A DNA stretch of 64,000 bases, from the NCBI RefSeq assembly GCF_021397715.1, contig NZ_CP090207.1:1178001-1242000 (forward strand), written 5' to 3'. Positions 1 through 8,117 of this stretch are shown here, one piece after another (the first letter of the stretch is position 1; the number at the start of each line of letters is the position of its first letter). Position numbers and translations under genes: made by a program. The DNA comes from Pantoea agglomerans (GTDB taxonomy: Bacteria; Pseudomonadota; Gammaproteobacteria; Enterobacterales; Enterobacteriaceae). The notes under the pieces are model-generated. The model searched no databases. It was not told the DNA's origin and saw only the letters and a program-made list of their open reading frames with translations.

Positions 1-423
1 GAGCAACTGTCACTGGTCTGCATCGATAATATCGAGTGCATCGCCGGCGAGCCGGAGTGGGAGATGGCGATCTTTGATCTCTACAACCGCATTCTGGAAA
101 CCGGCAATACCCGCCTGTTTATTACCGGCGATCGTCCGCCGCGTCAGCTTAACCTGCAGTTGCCCGATCTGGCTTCGCGTCTCGACTGGGGGCAGATTTA
201 TCGCCTGCAGCCGCTTTCCGACGAAGATAAACTGCAGGCGCTGCAGTTGCGCGCCGGATTACGCGGTTTTGAGCTGCCGGAAGATGTCGGCCGCTTCCTG
301 TTGAAACGGCTCGATCGCGAAATGCGCACGCTGTTTGATACGCTGGATCGGCTCGATCGTGCTTCGATCAGCGCCCAGCGCAAACTCACCATTCCTTTTG
401 TCAAAGAGACGCTCGGCCTTTAG
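1..423 (+). CDS. hda: Hda, DnaA regulatory inactivator (C-terminal part only)
   Basis: The open frame runs in from base 1 and stops at TAG 421-423, leaving 140 codons of the C-terminal part of an AAA+ protein. It reads as the close homologue of E. coli Hda: CIDNIECI (Walker B region), the FDLYNRI segment, [10 protein letters not shown] (sensor I region), and the lid domain ending FVKETLGL. Hda binds the DNA-loaded beta clamp and stimulates ATP hydrolysis on DnaA, which limits re-initiation at oriC. The N-terminal clamp-binding motif and Walker A lie outside the window. The last bases overlap the end of yfgD on the other strand, so the two genes converge. Confidence 0.96.
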   Translation, partial: EQLSLVCIDNIECIAGEPEWEMAIFDLYNRILETGNTRLFITGDRPPRQLNLQLPDLASRLDWGQIYRLQPLSDEDKLQALQLRAGLRGFELPEDVGRFLLKRLDREMRTLFDTLDRLDRASISAQRKLTIPFVKETLGL

Positions 424-767
424 AGAATGTCGAGCACCGCTTCCGGCGGGCGGCCAATGCGCGCCCGATCGCCATTAATCACGATGGGTCGTTCAATTAA
501 AATGGGATGGCTGACCAGCGCGGCGATCAGCGCCGTCTCGCTTTGGCTCTGATCCGCCAGCCCTAACGTCTGATAAAGCGGCTCTTTGGTTCGCATCAGC
601 TGGCGTGCGCTCTGCATCCCCAGCTTCTGCAGCAAAATGTGCAGCGTGTCGCTCGCCGGTGGCGTCTGCAGATAGAGCACCACCTCCGGCTCAATGCCGC
701 GCTCCTGTAACAGCGCCAGCGTTTCGCGGCTCTTGCTGCAGCGCGGATTGTGATAAATCGTCACCAT
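420..767 (-). CDS. yfgD: YfgD, arsenate-reductase-like (ArsC/Spx fold) protein
   Basis: A 115-residue thioredoxin-fold protein of the ArsC family. HNPRCSKSR near the N-terminus (Cys10) is the canonical glutaredoxin-dependent arsenate reductase motif, and [17 protein letters not shown] is the conserved C-terminal element. E. coli YfgD has the same architecture and position, downstream of bepA on the same strand. No ars operon partners are nearby, so true arsenate reductase activity is uncertain. I chose the ATG at 765-767 because it gives the family N-terminus (MVTIYHNP) and has AGGAG ten bases upstream. An in-frame ATG at 795-797, directly after the bepA stop, would add ten residues and is a credible alternative. 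Confidence 0.88.
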   Translation of the reverse strand: MVTIYHNPRCSKSRETLALLQERGIEPEVVLYLQTPPASDTLHILLQKLGMQSARQLMRTKEPLYQTLGLADQSQSETALIAALVSHPILIERPIVINGDRARIGRPPEAVLDIL

Positions 768-797
768 CTCCGGCGATCTCCTGTGATCTCTGGTCAT

Positions 798-2261
798 TTA
801 ACCTTTCTGATACTGCTTAAAGCGCTGTTGCAACTGACGCAGCTGATCAATACGGGCATCGTATCGCGCCTGTTTCAGGCTGCCGAGCGGCACCTGGGCA
901 CTGGCGCTGCTGAGCGTGGTGATCGCCTGATCCAGCCGGCCATTTAGCGCCAGGCTTTCAGCGCGTGCCGACAGCTCTTCATCGTTCAGACCCTGCTGCG
1001 CTGAAGCCTGTGCCAGTAAATCCCAGCCGTTAGGATCATCTTTATTGCTCCAGGTGTAGCGGTTCAGAATGCGGCTGGCATTGGCGGGCTGTTTCGCTTC
1101 GACGTAGGCGTTGGCCAGGTTGAGCTGCACCACCGGACTGTTCTTCGCGCCGGTGGCCGCGGTCAGCATAGCGATCGCCTGCTGCGGCTGATTCAGCCCG
1201 ATATCAATATCGGACATGATATCAAGGAACCAGACGTTATCCGGCTGCTTCGCCAGCAGCGGGGTGATGATGCGCTTCGCATCGGCATAGCTTTTTGCCT
1301 GTAAAAACTGCACGGCCTTGCCATATTGCGACGCCAGCTGTTCGCGAGCGTTGCCGCTGGCGTACTGGCTCAGCAGTTCATCGGTCAGCTGATTGCGGCC
1401 GGTTGAATACATCCCCAGCGCACGCACCTTCGCCAGATAGAAATCCTGCGTGGACTGGACCACCACCGGCCGCATCTGATTGGCGCGGTTACGGGCATCA
1501 GCCAGGCGGCTGTCGGGCAACGGGTGCGTCAGCAGGATCTCGGGCGGCTTAGAGGAGAAGCGGCTCTGGTCGGCCAGCTTCTGTAAGAAATTGGGCATCG
1601 CCTGAGGATCAAAACCGGCGCGCTGCAGTACCTGAATCCCGATGCGATCCGCTTCCTGCTCGTTGCCCTGGGTGAAGCTGATAATGCCCTGCTGGGTACC
1701 CGCCAGCGTCCCGGTCAGCGCCGCCATACCGGCCTGGGGATTGGCCATCGCCAGCAGAATGGAGCCAAGCGCGCCAACCCAGGTGAGCGGCGCATTTCGT
1801 TTTTGATCTTCCATCGCGCGCGCCAGATGGCGCTGGGTGACGTGCGAAATTTCATGCGCCATCACCGAGGCCAGCTGGCTCTCATTGTCGGTGAACCGGA
1901 ACAGTGCCGAGTGCAGCACCACATTACCGCCAAAGAAGGCAAAGGCGTTGAGTTCGTCATTCTGGATCAGGAAGAAGTGGAACGGCGTCTTAACCGAATC
2001 GGCGTGTGACACCAGCCGCTGTCCGAGCTGATTAATGTATTGATTCAGTAACGGGTCGTTGATCAGGGGCGCACTGGCGCGCAGCTGGCGAACGTAGAAG
2101 TCGCCCATCTGTAATTCCTGATTAATCGACAGGGTCGAGCCCGCCGTGGTCCCCATGTCGGGCAGTGAATCGCTGACGTCGGCATAAGCCGGTGCCAGAC
2201 TGGTTACTATCAGCGCCGGGAGCAGTGCGGCGATCAGCGTTTTCTTTAACCGGTTCAACAT
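798..2261 (-). CDS. bepA: BepA, periplasmic M48 metalloprotease/chaperone with TPR domain
   Basis: A 487-residue exported protein, the same length as E. coli BepA (YfgC). The signal peptide (residues 1-27) ends APAYA. The zinc protease domain carries HEISH at 136-140 with the downstream glutamate ligand in NEQEADRIG (about 200-207). The C-terminal half, from about residue 310, is helical and TPR-like. BepA degrades stalled LptD and damaged BAM complexes and helps outer-membrane protein assembly, acting in the periplasm at the inner face of the outer membrane. yfgD follows immediately on the same strand. The 5' side faces a long AT-richer intergenic region shared with a divergent accessory gene. 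In E. coli the divergent neighbour is perM, which is missing here. Confidence 0.96.
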   Translation of the reverse strand: MLNRLKKTLIAALLPALIVTSLAPAYADVSDSLPDMGTTAGSTLSINQELQMGDFYVRQLRASAPLINDPLLNQYINQLGQRLVSHADSVKTPFHFFLIQNDELNAFAFFGGNVVLHSALFRFTDNESQLASVMAHEISHVTQRHLARAMEDQKRNAPLTWVGALGSILLAMANPQAGMAALTGTLAGTQQGIISFTQGNEQEADRIGIQVLQRAGFDPQAMPNFLQKLADQSRFSSKPPEILLTHPLPDSRLADARNRANQMRPVVVQSTQDFYLAKVRALGMYSTGRNQLTDELLSQYASGNAREQLASQYGKAVQFLQAKSYADAKRIITPLLAKQPDNVWFLDIMSDIDIGLNQPQQAIAMLTAATGAKNSPVVQLNLANAYVEAKQPANASRILNRYTWSNKDDPNGWDLLAQASAQQGLNDEELSARAESLALNGRLDQAITTLSSASAQVPLGSLKQARYDARIDQLRQLQQRFKQYQKG

Positions 2262-2432
2262 GCCTTAATCCTGTAAAGAGGCCCTGAGACGGGACAGGTG
2301 CGCAGCGGTAACATTCCGTTTTTTCGCAGCTAACAGCGATTCGCAACCATCTTAACCAGAGCATGATAAGAAAGAAATGGGGTTATCTGCGCAGAATGGT
2401 GAGTGATTTGTGCGAGATCGCCTTTTCTGACG

Positions 2433-2447
2433 AAAAAAATTGAATGT
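2433..2447 (+). repeat. 15-bp direct repeat, copy 1
   Basis: AAAAAAATTGAATGT occurs here and again, identically, at 2628-2642, 195 bases downstream in the same orientation. Both copies lie upstream of the DsrE-like genes. It could be a duplicated protein-binding site; no factor is recognised. Confidence 0.6.
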
Positions 2448-2627
2448 CTCTGAAACCTAAACCAGAGCTAAACGAAAAAAGGCGTCCCGCCTGTGCTGGC
2501 GATAACTGGCGGCTCTGTTTCCGCTTATTACCGATTTCCCGATGCAGCAGCGAAAAATAAAGCAGATTATGCTGAAGGCAATATCTGCCTGTTCACTTCA
2601 TTAGTTTAAAGTTATGTAAACACACTC

Positions 2628-2642
2628 AAAAAAATTGAATGT
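2628..2642 (+). repeat. 15-bp direct repeat, copy 2
   Basis: Exact second copy of the A-tract element at 2433-2447. This copy ends 18 bases before a TATACT hexamer, so it may lie within or next to a promoter. Confidence 0.6.
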
Positions 2643-3015
2643 GGCATGAATTTTTCCAGGTATACTCCGAAAAAAAAGGGTGTTTCGTCACTTTTTGCTC
2701 AGATCTTCGATTGAGAAATTAAATCGTTCAAGGTGAAAGCCAACCTTTATTTCCACTGCGGTGTGGACTTAAATTATGCGTTGTCTGCCGATGCTGCATA
2801 CGTATTCGCGTTTATTAAGGGCCGATGAATACTGTCTTTTCGTTTAAACGCGATGAAACCTTTCTATTGATTGCGTCCGTGCATTATTTCCCCGATCGCG
2901 TAAAGCGTGCTGACCTGAATTTACGCAGGCGCTGAATACTCATGCGCTGTGATATAGATAAGGCCGCGATTCAGAATCAGGATCGATAACGCATTAATTA
3001 GTGGAGAGGAGTGTT

Positions 3016-3621
3016 ATGCGCTCAGCGGTTTCGTACGTGTTAATCGCCATTATCGGCGGTGCGGTTGGCGCGGCTGTGACACAAAGCAGCAAAATCTATG
3101 ACAAAGTGGCGAGTCATATTTCAACTGAGCCGCAGGAGCCTGCGGGTTTCTGGAGTACGCCAGCCATTGCGGGCTACGGCAAAATTCATTATGAGTCTGA
3201 TGCGGCCTTTAAACCGGTGGCCGGGCTGAGCAATAAAATTGTTTTCCAGATTACCCGCAGCGATGGTGCCATGACCGCACCCAATCTGGGCCTGGAGCGG
3301 GTCGCGCGGGTGGTGAATCTCTATATCGCCTCCGGCATTCCGGCTGACCAGCTTCAGTTTGTGGTGTCAGTGACCGGCGATGCGACGCCAGCCATGCTGG
3401 ATAACGCCCATTTCAGACAATTTTATGGCATCGATAACCCGAACCTGAAACTGATTGATGAGCTGAATAAAACCGGCGTGAAAGTGTCGGTCTGCGATCA
3501 GTCGGTGGCATTCCACCATTATCCCAATAACTGGATTGATAAATCGGTGGTGCATGCACTTTCCAGTCCGACCACGGTATCGACTCTGCAAAATCAGGGT
3601 TACGCGTGGCTGGCAATGTAA
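3016..3621 (+). CDS. Membrane-anchored DsrE/DsrF-like protein, paralogue 1
   Basis: A 201-residue protein. A hydrophobic N-terminal segment (about residues 5-22, rich in Ile, Gly and Ala) looks like a signal anchor, which would place the rest in the periplasm. The remainder has the alternating pattern of the DsrE/DsrF fold: KIVFQIT, a helix NLGLERVARVVNLYIASG, then QFVVSVTG and GVKVSVCDQSV with a single conserved Cys160. I chose ATG 3016, preceded by GAGAGGAG, over the upstream in-frame GTG at 3001. The next gene, 36 bases downstream, is a paralogue about two thirds identical by eye from residue 45 on. DsrE-family proteins are known for sulfur relay or small-ligand binding, but an exported anchored form has no assigned role. 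I see no counterpart at this position in E. coli K-12. Confidence 0.8.
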   Translation: MRSAVSYVLIAIIGGAVGAAVTQSSKIYDKVASHISTEPQEPAGFWSTPAIAGYGKIHYESDAAFKPVAGLSNKIVFQITRSDGAMTAPNLGLERVARVVNLYIASGIPADQLQFVVSVTGDATPAMLDNAHFRQFYGIDNPNLKLIDELNKTGVKVSVCDQSVAFHHYPNNWIDKSVVHALSSPTTVSTLQNQGYAWLAM

Positions 3622-3657
3622 TTAACGTCTTGTCTGAAACTTCAGGAGAAATAAGTC

Positions 3658-4266
3658 ATGCGTCCAGCAGCCTTTATTGTGGTCGCCGCGGTGGCGGGTT
3701 TTATTGGGGGTAATGTTTTACAGTTGCCGGAAATGTTCGATAAGGTCAGCGGGAAAATGGCGGATAATAAAACGCAGCCGGCTGATTTCTGGAGTACGCC
3801 CGCCATTGATGGCTACGGAAAAATACATTATGTCGATACGCCCGCATTTAAACCAGGCACCACGCCAGGCCTGAGTAATAAAATTGTTTTCCAGATCAAC
3901 CGCAGTGAAGGCGATATTCGTCAGCCCAATCTCGGTCTGGAACGGGTGGCTCGCGTGACCAACCTCTATTACGCTGCGGGCGTGCCGCTCAACCAGCTCA
4001 AATTTGTCGTTTCGATTAACAGCGATGCGGTGCCAGCTGCCTTAAATAATACCCAGTTTCATAAAGCCTACGGTGTCGACAACCCGAACCTTAAACTGAT
4101 CGACGAACTGAAAAAAGCCGGTGTTGAGGTGTCGATTTGCGATCAGTCGGTGGCATTCCATCAGCTTGAGCGTGAATGGATCGATCCGAGAGTAACGCAC
4201 ACCATCTCCAGCGGCACTACCGTCGCCACGTTGCAAAATGAAGGGTACGCTTTTCTGATGCTCTGA
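3658..4266 (+). CDS. Membrane-anchored DsrE/DsrF-like protein, paralogue 2
   Basis: A 202-residue tandem paralogue of the preceding gene. It shares the segments FWSTPAI, GYGKIHY, GLSNKIVFQI, PNLGLERVARV, DNPNLKLIDEL and CDQSVAFH. The N-terminal hydrophobic stretch (about residues 5-20) again suggests a signal anchor. The single Cys161 lies at the equivalent position, so the pair conserves one cysteine rather than a CxxC. ATG 3658 has CAGGAG upstream with a spacing of about ten bases. The two genes probably form one transcript. The divergence is concentrated in the N-terminal anchor and in short loops, so this is an old duplication with both copies kept. No partner enzymes lie beside it; the next gene is an unrelated LacI-type regulator. 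Confidence 0.8.
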   Translation: MRPAAFIVVAAVAGFIGGNVLQLPEMFDKVSGKMADNKTQPADFWSTPAIDGYGKIHYVDTPAFKPGTTPGLSNKIVFQINRSEGDIRQPNLGLERVARVTNLYYAAGVPLNQLKFVVSINSDAVPAALNNTQFHKAYGVDNPNLKLIDELKKAGVEVSICDQSVAFHQLEREWIDPRVTHTISSGTTVATLQNEGYAFLML

Positions 4267-4353
4267 TCCTTCCGGCGGCGGCAACGCCGCTGTCATCTTT
4301 CCGTCACCTCACCGCGATGCGCCTGTCATATCTCGCCGTTAGCTTACGCCTCA

Positions 4354-4369
4354 ATGAGATCGATCTCAT
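4354..4369. promoter_or_regulatory. Perfect 16-bp palindrome, candidate LacI-family operator
   Basis: ATGAGATCGATCTCAT is a perfect inverted repeat with a central CG, the usual geometry of LacI/GalR-family operators. It ends 20 bases before the ATG of the LacI-type gene at 4390. Autoregulation and control of the transporter operon by this site are inferred. Confidence 0.6.
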
Positions 4370-4389
4370 CGACGATAAACGAGGGCGTA

Positions 4390-5418
4390 ATGACCGATTT
4401 AATCAGCGTGGCCAATCTGGCGGGTGTTTCCCGCGCCACTGCCGCACGCGCCTTCTCTGATCCTCATCTGCTGAAACCCGACACGCTGCAAAAAGTGCTG
4501 GCGGCGTCGGCCGAGCTCGGGTTTCGCCCGAATCATATTGCCCGTCAGCTCCGCACCCAGCACTCCACCACGCTAGGCGTGTTGCTGCCTTCGCTGCTGA
4601 ACCCGGTTTTTGCCCAGCAGCTTCAGGCGATGGAGCAACAGGCCCGGCGTGCCGGCTACGGTTTGCTGGTGGCGACCAGTGACTATCAGGCCGATCGGGA
4701 AGCGGCGATAGTCGAACATATGCTGCGCCAGCGCGTGGCGGGTCTGGTACTGACGGTGGCGGATGCCGACAGCAGTACGCTGTTACCGACGCTGGCGGCA
4801 GCAGAGATGCCGTTTGTCCTGACGCACAACGTGCCGCAGCAGCATGACTGGCCCTGCCTGTGTGTGGATAACCGACGAGCCATTGCCGAGGCGACCGGGC
4901 ATCTGCTGGCGCTGGGCCACCGTCATATCGTGATGATCGCCGGGCCGATGCGTCAATCTGATCGGGCGCGCCAGCGCTATCTTGGCTATGGCGATGCCAT
5001 GCGGCAGGCCGGTCTGATGGCGCATCCGGTCATCGAAATGCCGAGCCATACCCAATCTGATTTTCAGCCGCTGCTGCCGCTGATACACGCCGCATCGCCG
5101 CTGACGGCCGTGATTTGCAGCAACGATCTGCTGGCCATCAGCCTGATGGGGGCGGCTGCGCGTGCTGGCATCAGCGTGCCGCGCCAGCTCTCCGTGATGG
5201 GTTTCGACGGCATTGCACTGGGTGAACAGCTCTCGCCTTCACTGGCCAGTGTGGTGCAGCCGGGCGCGCTGCTGGGGACGCGCGCCATCGATCGGCTTTT
5301 ACATCCTTCCTCCGGCGGCGGCACAGAGCGGCTGGAACATCATTTGCGGCTTGGGGAGAGTGTCGCCCCGGCATTTTATGGCTCAACTTCAGGGAAACAT
5401 CATGCTACTCACGGTTAA
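4390..5418 (+). CDS. LacI/GalR-family transcriptional regulator of the adjacent ABC transporter
   Basis: A 342-residue protein. The N-terminal HTH (about residues 5-25: ISVANLAGVSRATAARAFSDP) and hinge helix (PNHIARQLR) are followed by a periplasmic-binding-protein-like effector domain: TLGVLLPSLLNPVF, LVATSDYQ, GLVLTVAD, the NRRAIAEATGHLLALGHRHIVMI-type region, and CSNDLLAI / VMGFDGI near the C-terminus. ATG 4390 follows GAGGG and gives the usual family N-terminus; an in-frame ATG at 4354 would add 12 residues but lies on the palindromic operator candidate. The stop overlaps the next gene by 17 bases, so regulator and transporter are probably co-transcribed. The inducer is unknown. Family members usually bind sugars or nucleosides, which makes the pairing with an Fe/polyamine-type importer unusual. 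Confidence 0.9.
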   Translation: MTDLISVANLAGVSRATAARAFSDPHLLKPDTLQKVLAASAELGFRPNHIARQLRTQHSTTLGVLLPSLLNPVFAQQLQAMEQQARRAGYGLLVATSDYQADREAAIVEHMLRQRVAGLVLTVADADSSTLLPTLAAAEMPFVLTHNVPQQHDWPCLCVDNRRAIAEATGHLLALGHRHIVMIAGPMRQSDRARQRYLGYGDAMRQAGLMAHPVIEMPSHTQSDFQPLLPLIHAASPLTAVICSNDLLAISLMGAAARAGISVPRQLSVMGFDGIALGEQLSPSLASVVQPGALLGTRAIDRLLHPSSGGGTERLEHHLRLGESVAPAFYGSTSGKHHATHG

Positions 5419-6424
5419 TATCAAACAGCTTTTCAGCGTCGCGCTGCTGGCGGGCTGCACGCTCACCAGTCACTGGGTCCAGGCGGCGGATAATGCCATC
5501 TGCTACAACTGCCCGCCCGAGTGGGCTGACTGGGGCACTCAGCTGAAAGCGATCGAAAAAGCGACCGGCATTCAGGTGCCGCAGGATAATAAAAATTCCG
5601 GTCAGGCGCTGGCGCAGCTGGTGGCTGAGAAAAACAATCCGGTTGCCGACGTGGTTTATTACGGTGTCAGCTTCGGCATCCAGGCAGCCGGTGCCGATGT
5701 GATCGCCGCCTATAAACCGTCCGGCTGGGATCAAATCCCGGCGGGGATGAAAGATCCGGCCGGTAAATGGGTGGCGCTGCACTCCGGGACGCTCGGCTTT
5801 ATGGTCAATGTGGATGCGCTGGCTGGCGCACCGGTGCCCCGTTCCTGGGACGATCTGCTGAAGCCGGAATATAAAGGCATGATTGGCTACCTCGATCCCG
5901 CCAGTGCTTTTGTCGGTTACGTGACGGCGGTGGCGGTGAATCAGGCCAAAGGCGGCAATCTGCAGGATTTCACTCCGGCGCTTAACTGGTTTAAAGCATT
6001 GCAGCGCAACCAGCCGATTGTGCCGAAACAGACCGCCTATGCCCGCCTGATTTCCGGCGAAATCCCGATTCTGCTCGACTACGACTTCAACGCCTATCGC
6101 GCCCGCTATAAAGATCACGCTAACGTCGAATTTGTTATTCCGCAGGAAGGCACGGTGACGGTGCCTTACGTCATCAGCCTGGTGAAAAACGCGCCGCATC
6201 CGGCGAACGGTAAAAAAGTGATCGACTATGTGCTCTCCGATCCCGGTCAGGCGATCTGGGCGAATGCATATCTGCGCCCGGTACGCCCGGCGGCGATGTC
6301 AGCAGAAGCCAAAAAACATTTTCTGCCGGACAGCGATTACGCCCGCGCCCATACCGTCGATTATCAGCAGATGGCCGATGCCCAGAAAGCCTTCTCAGCG
6401 CGTTACCTGAGTGAGATCCGCTGA
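5402..6424 (+). CDS. ABC transporter periplasmic substrate-binding protein
   Basis: A 340-residue extracellular solute-binding protein of the family that includes putrescine, iron(III) and phosphonate binders. The N-terminus is ambiguous: LAGC at residues 16-19 fits a lipoprotein box, while WVQA followed by AD at about 30 fits signal peptidase I. The mature start contains a CYNCP pair. HSGTLGFMVNVDAL, SWDDLLKPEYKG and the run around ILLDYDFNAY are typical of the type II binding fold. ATG 5402 has CAGGG eight bases upstream and overlaps the end of the regulator. The stop overlaps the permease start (TGATG). The ligand cannot be read from the sequence. The terminal gene of the operon, a GpdQ-like phosphodiesterase, makes a phosphodiester or phosphonate attractive (inference). 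Confidence 0.88.
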   Translation: MLLTVNIKQLFSVALLAGCTLTSHWVQAADNAICYNCPPEWADWGTQLKAIEKATGIQVPQDNKNSGQALAQLVAEKNNPVADVVYYGVSFGIQAAGADVIAAYKPSGWDQIPAGMKDPAGKWVALHSGTLGFMVNVDALAGAPVPRSWDDLLKPEYKGMIGYLDPASAFVGYVTAVAVNQAKGGNLQDFTPALNWFKALQRNQPIVPKQTAYARLISGEIPILLDYDFNAYRARYKDHANVEFVIPQEGTVTVPYVISLVKNAPHPANGKKVIDYVLSDPGQAIWANAYLRPVRPAAMSAEAKKHFLPDSDYARAHTVDYQQMADAQKAFSARYLSEIR

Positions 6425-7305
6425 TGGCACTCGCTGAAACCGGCCACGCCTTAGCCCGCGTCGGCCGTGCTCGGGCGCGTGCCGGGCAGCCGGACGCGAA
6501 CTGGCCGTGGATGTTGCTGCCTGCGCTGCTGTTCTTTGCTGCCTTCTGGCTGCTGCCGTTTGCCCGCCTGTTGCAAATCGGCATGACAGCCGATCGCAGC
6601 AGCCACCACAGTGGCTACTGGACGGTCATCAGCCAGCCGCAGTATCTGCAAAGCCTGTTTAATACCGTGCTGCTGTCGCTGGCGGTTACCCTGGTTACGC
6701 TGCTGATTGCCGCCGTGGTTGGCTGCTTTCTGGCGCGGCAGCGTTTTAACGGACGCGGCACGCTGCTGGCGCTGCTGACCTTTCCGCTGGCCTTTCCCGG
6801 CGTGGTGGTGGGGTTTCTGGTGGTGATGCTGGCGGGACGGCAGGGCGTGCTGGCGCAACTCAGTCTTAGCCTGGTGGGGGAGCGCTGGGTCCTTGCTTAC
6901 TCGCTGAGCGGGCTGTTTATTGGTTACCTTTACTTCTCGCTGCCACGGGCCATCGTCACGCTGGTGGCGGCCAGTGAAAAGCTGGATCGCTCACTGGAAG
7001 AGGCGGCCCGTTCACTGGGTGCCAGCCAGTGGCGCATCATCCTTGATGTGATTATTCCGGGTCTGAAACCGGCGCTGCTCTCCTGCGGTGCGCTCTGTTT
7101 CGCCACCAGCATGGGCGCCTTTGGCACCGCATTTACTCTCGGGACGCAGCTGGCGGTGCTGCCGCTGACCATCTACGGCGAGTTCACTAATTACGCCAAT
7201 TTCGCCACCGCCGCCGCGCTCTCGGTGGTGATGGGAGCGGTCGCCTGGCTGGGCCTGATGCTGGCACGCTGGCTGACCGCCAGCCGCGAGGAACGCACAT
7301 CATGA
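6424..7305 (+). CDS. ABC transporter permease 1 (PotB/FbpB-like)
   Basis: A 293-residue integral membrane protein with six or more hydrophobic segments: WMLLPALLFFAAFWLLPFA, TVLLSLAVTLVTLLIAAVV, LLALLTFPLAFPGVVVGFLVVM and three later. The cytoplasmic coupling loop EEAARSLGAS followed by IIPGLKPALL is the EAA motif that contacts the ATPase. It belongs to the BPD-type inner-membrane permeases. The start codon overlaps the stop of the binding-protein gene, and its end overlaps the second permease by four bases (ATGA), so translation is coupled. Confidence 0.9.
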   Translation: MALAETGHALARVGRARARAGQPDANWPWMLLPALLFFAAFWLLPFARLLQIGMTADRSSHHSGYWTVISQPQYLQSLFNTVLLSLAVTLVTLLIAAVVGCFLARQRFNGRGTLLALLTFPLAFPGVVVGFLVVMLAGRQGVLAQLSLSLVGERWVLAYSLSGLFIGYLYFSLPRAIVTLVAASEKLDRSLEEAARSLGASQWRIILDVIIPGLKPALLSCGALCFATSMGAFGTAFTLGTQLAVLPLTIYGEFTNYANFATAAALSVVMGAVAWLGLMLARWLTASREERTS

Positions 7306-8117
7306 AGCGCCGGGGACTGTTTTATCTGCAGATCTCCATCACCAGCCTGACCGCGCTGTTTATGATCGTGCCGGTGCTGTTATCGATGCTGGCGGGCGTG
7401 ACGCAAAACTATTTTGTCGGCCTGCGCAGTGGCCTGACGCTGAAGTGGGTGGCGCAGGTGTGGCAGATGTATGCCGACACCTTCTGGCTATCACTGCTGA
7501 TCGCGCTGAGCTGTTTAGCGCTGACGGTGGTGATCGGGGTACCGGCAGCCTGGGGCCTGCTGAAGTCGCCCTCACGCTGGGCGGCGCGGATTGAAGAGTG
7601 TCTGATGCTGCCGGTGGCGCTGCCCGGTCTGGCGACCGCGCTGGGTATTATTCTGCTGTATGGCCAGTTCAGTAGCCTGCGTGACAGCTGGCTGTTCATC
7701 CTGATTGGTCATGTGCTGTTCACGCTGCCGTTTATGATCCGACCGGTGCTGGCGGTGATGCAGGCGATTCAGCTACCGCGCCTGGAAGAGGCCGCTGCCA
7801 GCCTCGGGGCCGGTTTCTGGCACCGTTTCTTTACCGTGGTGGTTCCCAACTGCCGCAACGGCATCCTGGCTGGCGCTTTTATGGTGATTACCCTGTCGGT
7901 CGGCGAGTTCAACATTACCTGGATGCTGCACACCCCGCTGACCAAAACGCTGCCGGTCGGACTGGCGGACAGCTACGCCTCGATGCGGCTGGAAGTCGGG
8001 TCCGCTTATACCCTGATTTTTATTCTGATGATTTTACCGCTGCTGCTGTTGCTCAATGCCTGTAATCACTGGCTGGAACGACAAACCCGGCGGCAGCAAC
8101 GTGAGGAGCAAGCATGA
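7302..8117 (+). CDS. ABC transporter permease 2 (PotC/FbpB-like)
   Basis: A 271-residue partner permease with six predicted membrane segments (first at about residues 8-30). Its EAA loop reads EEAAASLGAGFWHRF followed by VVPNCRNGI. The order binding protein, permease, permease, ATPase and the four-base overlaps at both ends show one tightly coupled operon. The C-terminus is short, charged and Gln/Arg-rich (RQTRRQQREEQA). With permease 1 it would form the translocation pore in the inner membrane. Substrate unknown. Confidence 0.9.
   Translation: MKRRGLFYLQISITSLTALFMIVPVLLSMLAGVTQNYFVGLRSGLTLKWVAQVWQMYADTFWLSLLIALSCLALTVVIGVPAAWGLLKSPSRWAARIEECLMLPVALPGLATALGIILLYGQFSSLRDSWLFILIGHVLFTLPFMIRPVLAVMQAIQLPRLEEAAASLGAGFWHRFFTVVVPNCRNGILAGAFMVITLSVGEFNITWMLHTPLTKTLPVGLADSYASMRLEVGSAYTLIFILMILPLLLLLNACNHWLERQTRRQQREEQA

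Larger units (their letters stand above)
2262..3015. other. Long AT-richer intergenic region between bepA and the DsrE-like pair
   Basis: About 750 bases without a convincing gene in any frame. It is visibly richer in A and T tracts than its flanks, with many runs of A or T of six to eight bases, and contains a 15-bp direct repeat (2433-2447 and 2628-2642). TATACT at 2661-2666 resembles a -10 box, but the nearest -35-like hexamer (TTGAAT, 2635-2640) is 20 bases away, so I do not call a promoter. The region probably holds the bepA promoter on the left and a long leader or control region for the DsrE-like genes on the right. No known RNA family was recognised. Confidence 0.5.

Noticed and set aside
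2262-2400. Sigma-E promoter for bepA
   Set aside because: A GGAATG hexamer is present on the minus strand, but no matching TCTGA or GTCNAA follows at the right distance.
5405-6199. 264-codon open frame antisense to the ABC binding-protein gene
   Set aside because: Shadow of a real gene whose signal peptide, fold and operon overlaps are clear. The antisense product is Arg/His-rich with no family.
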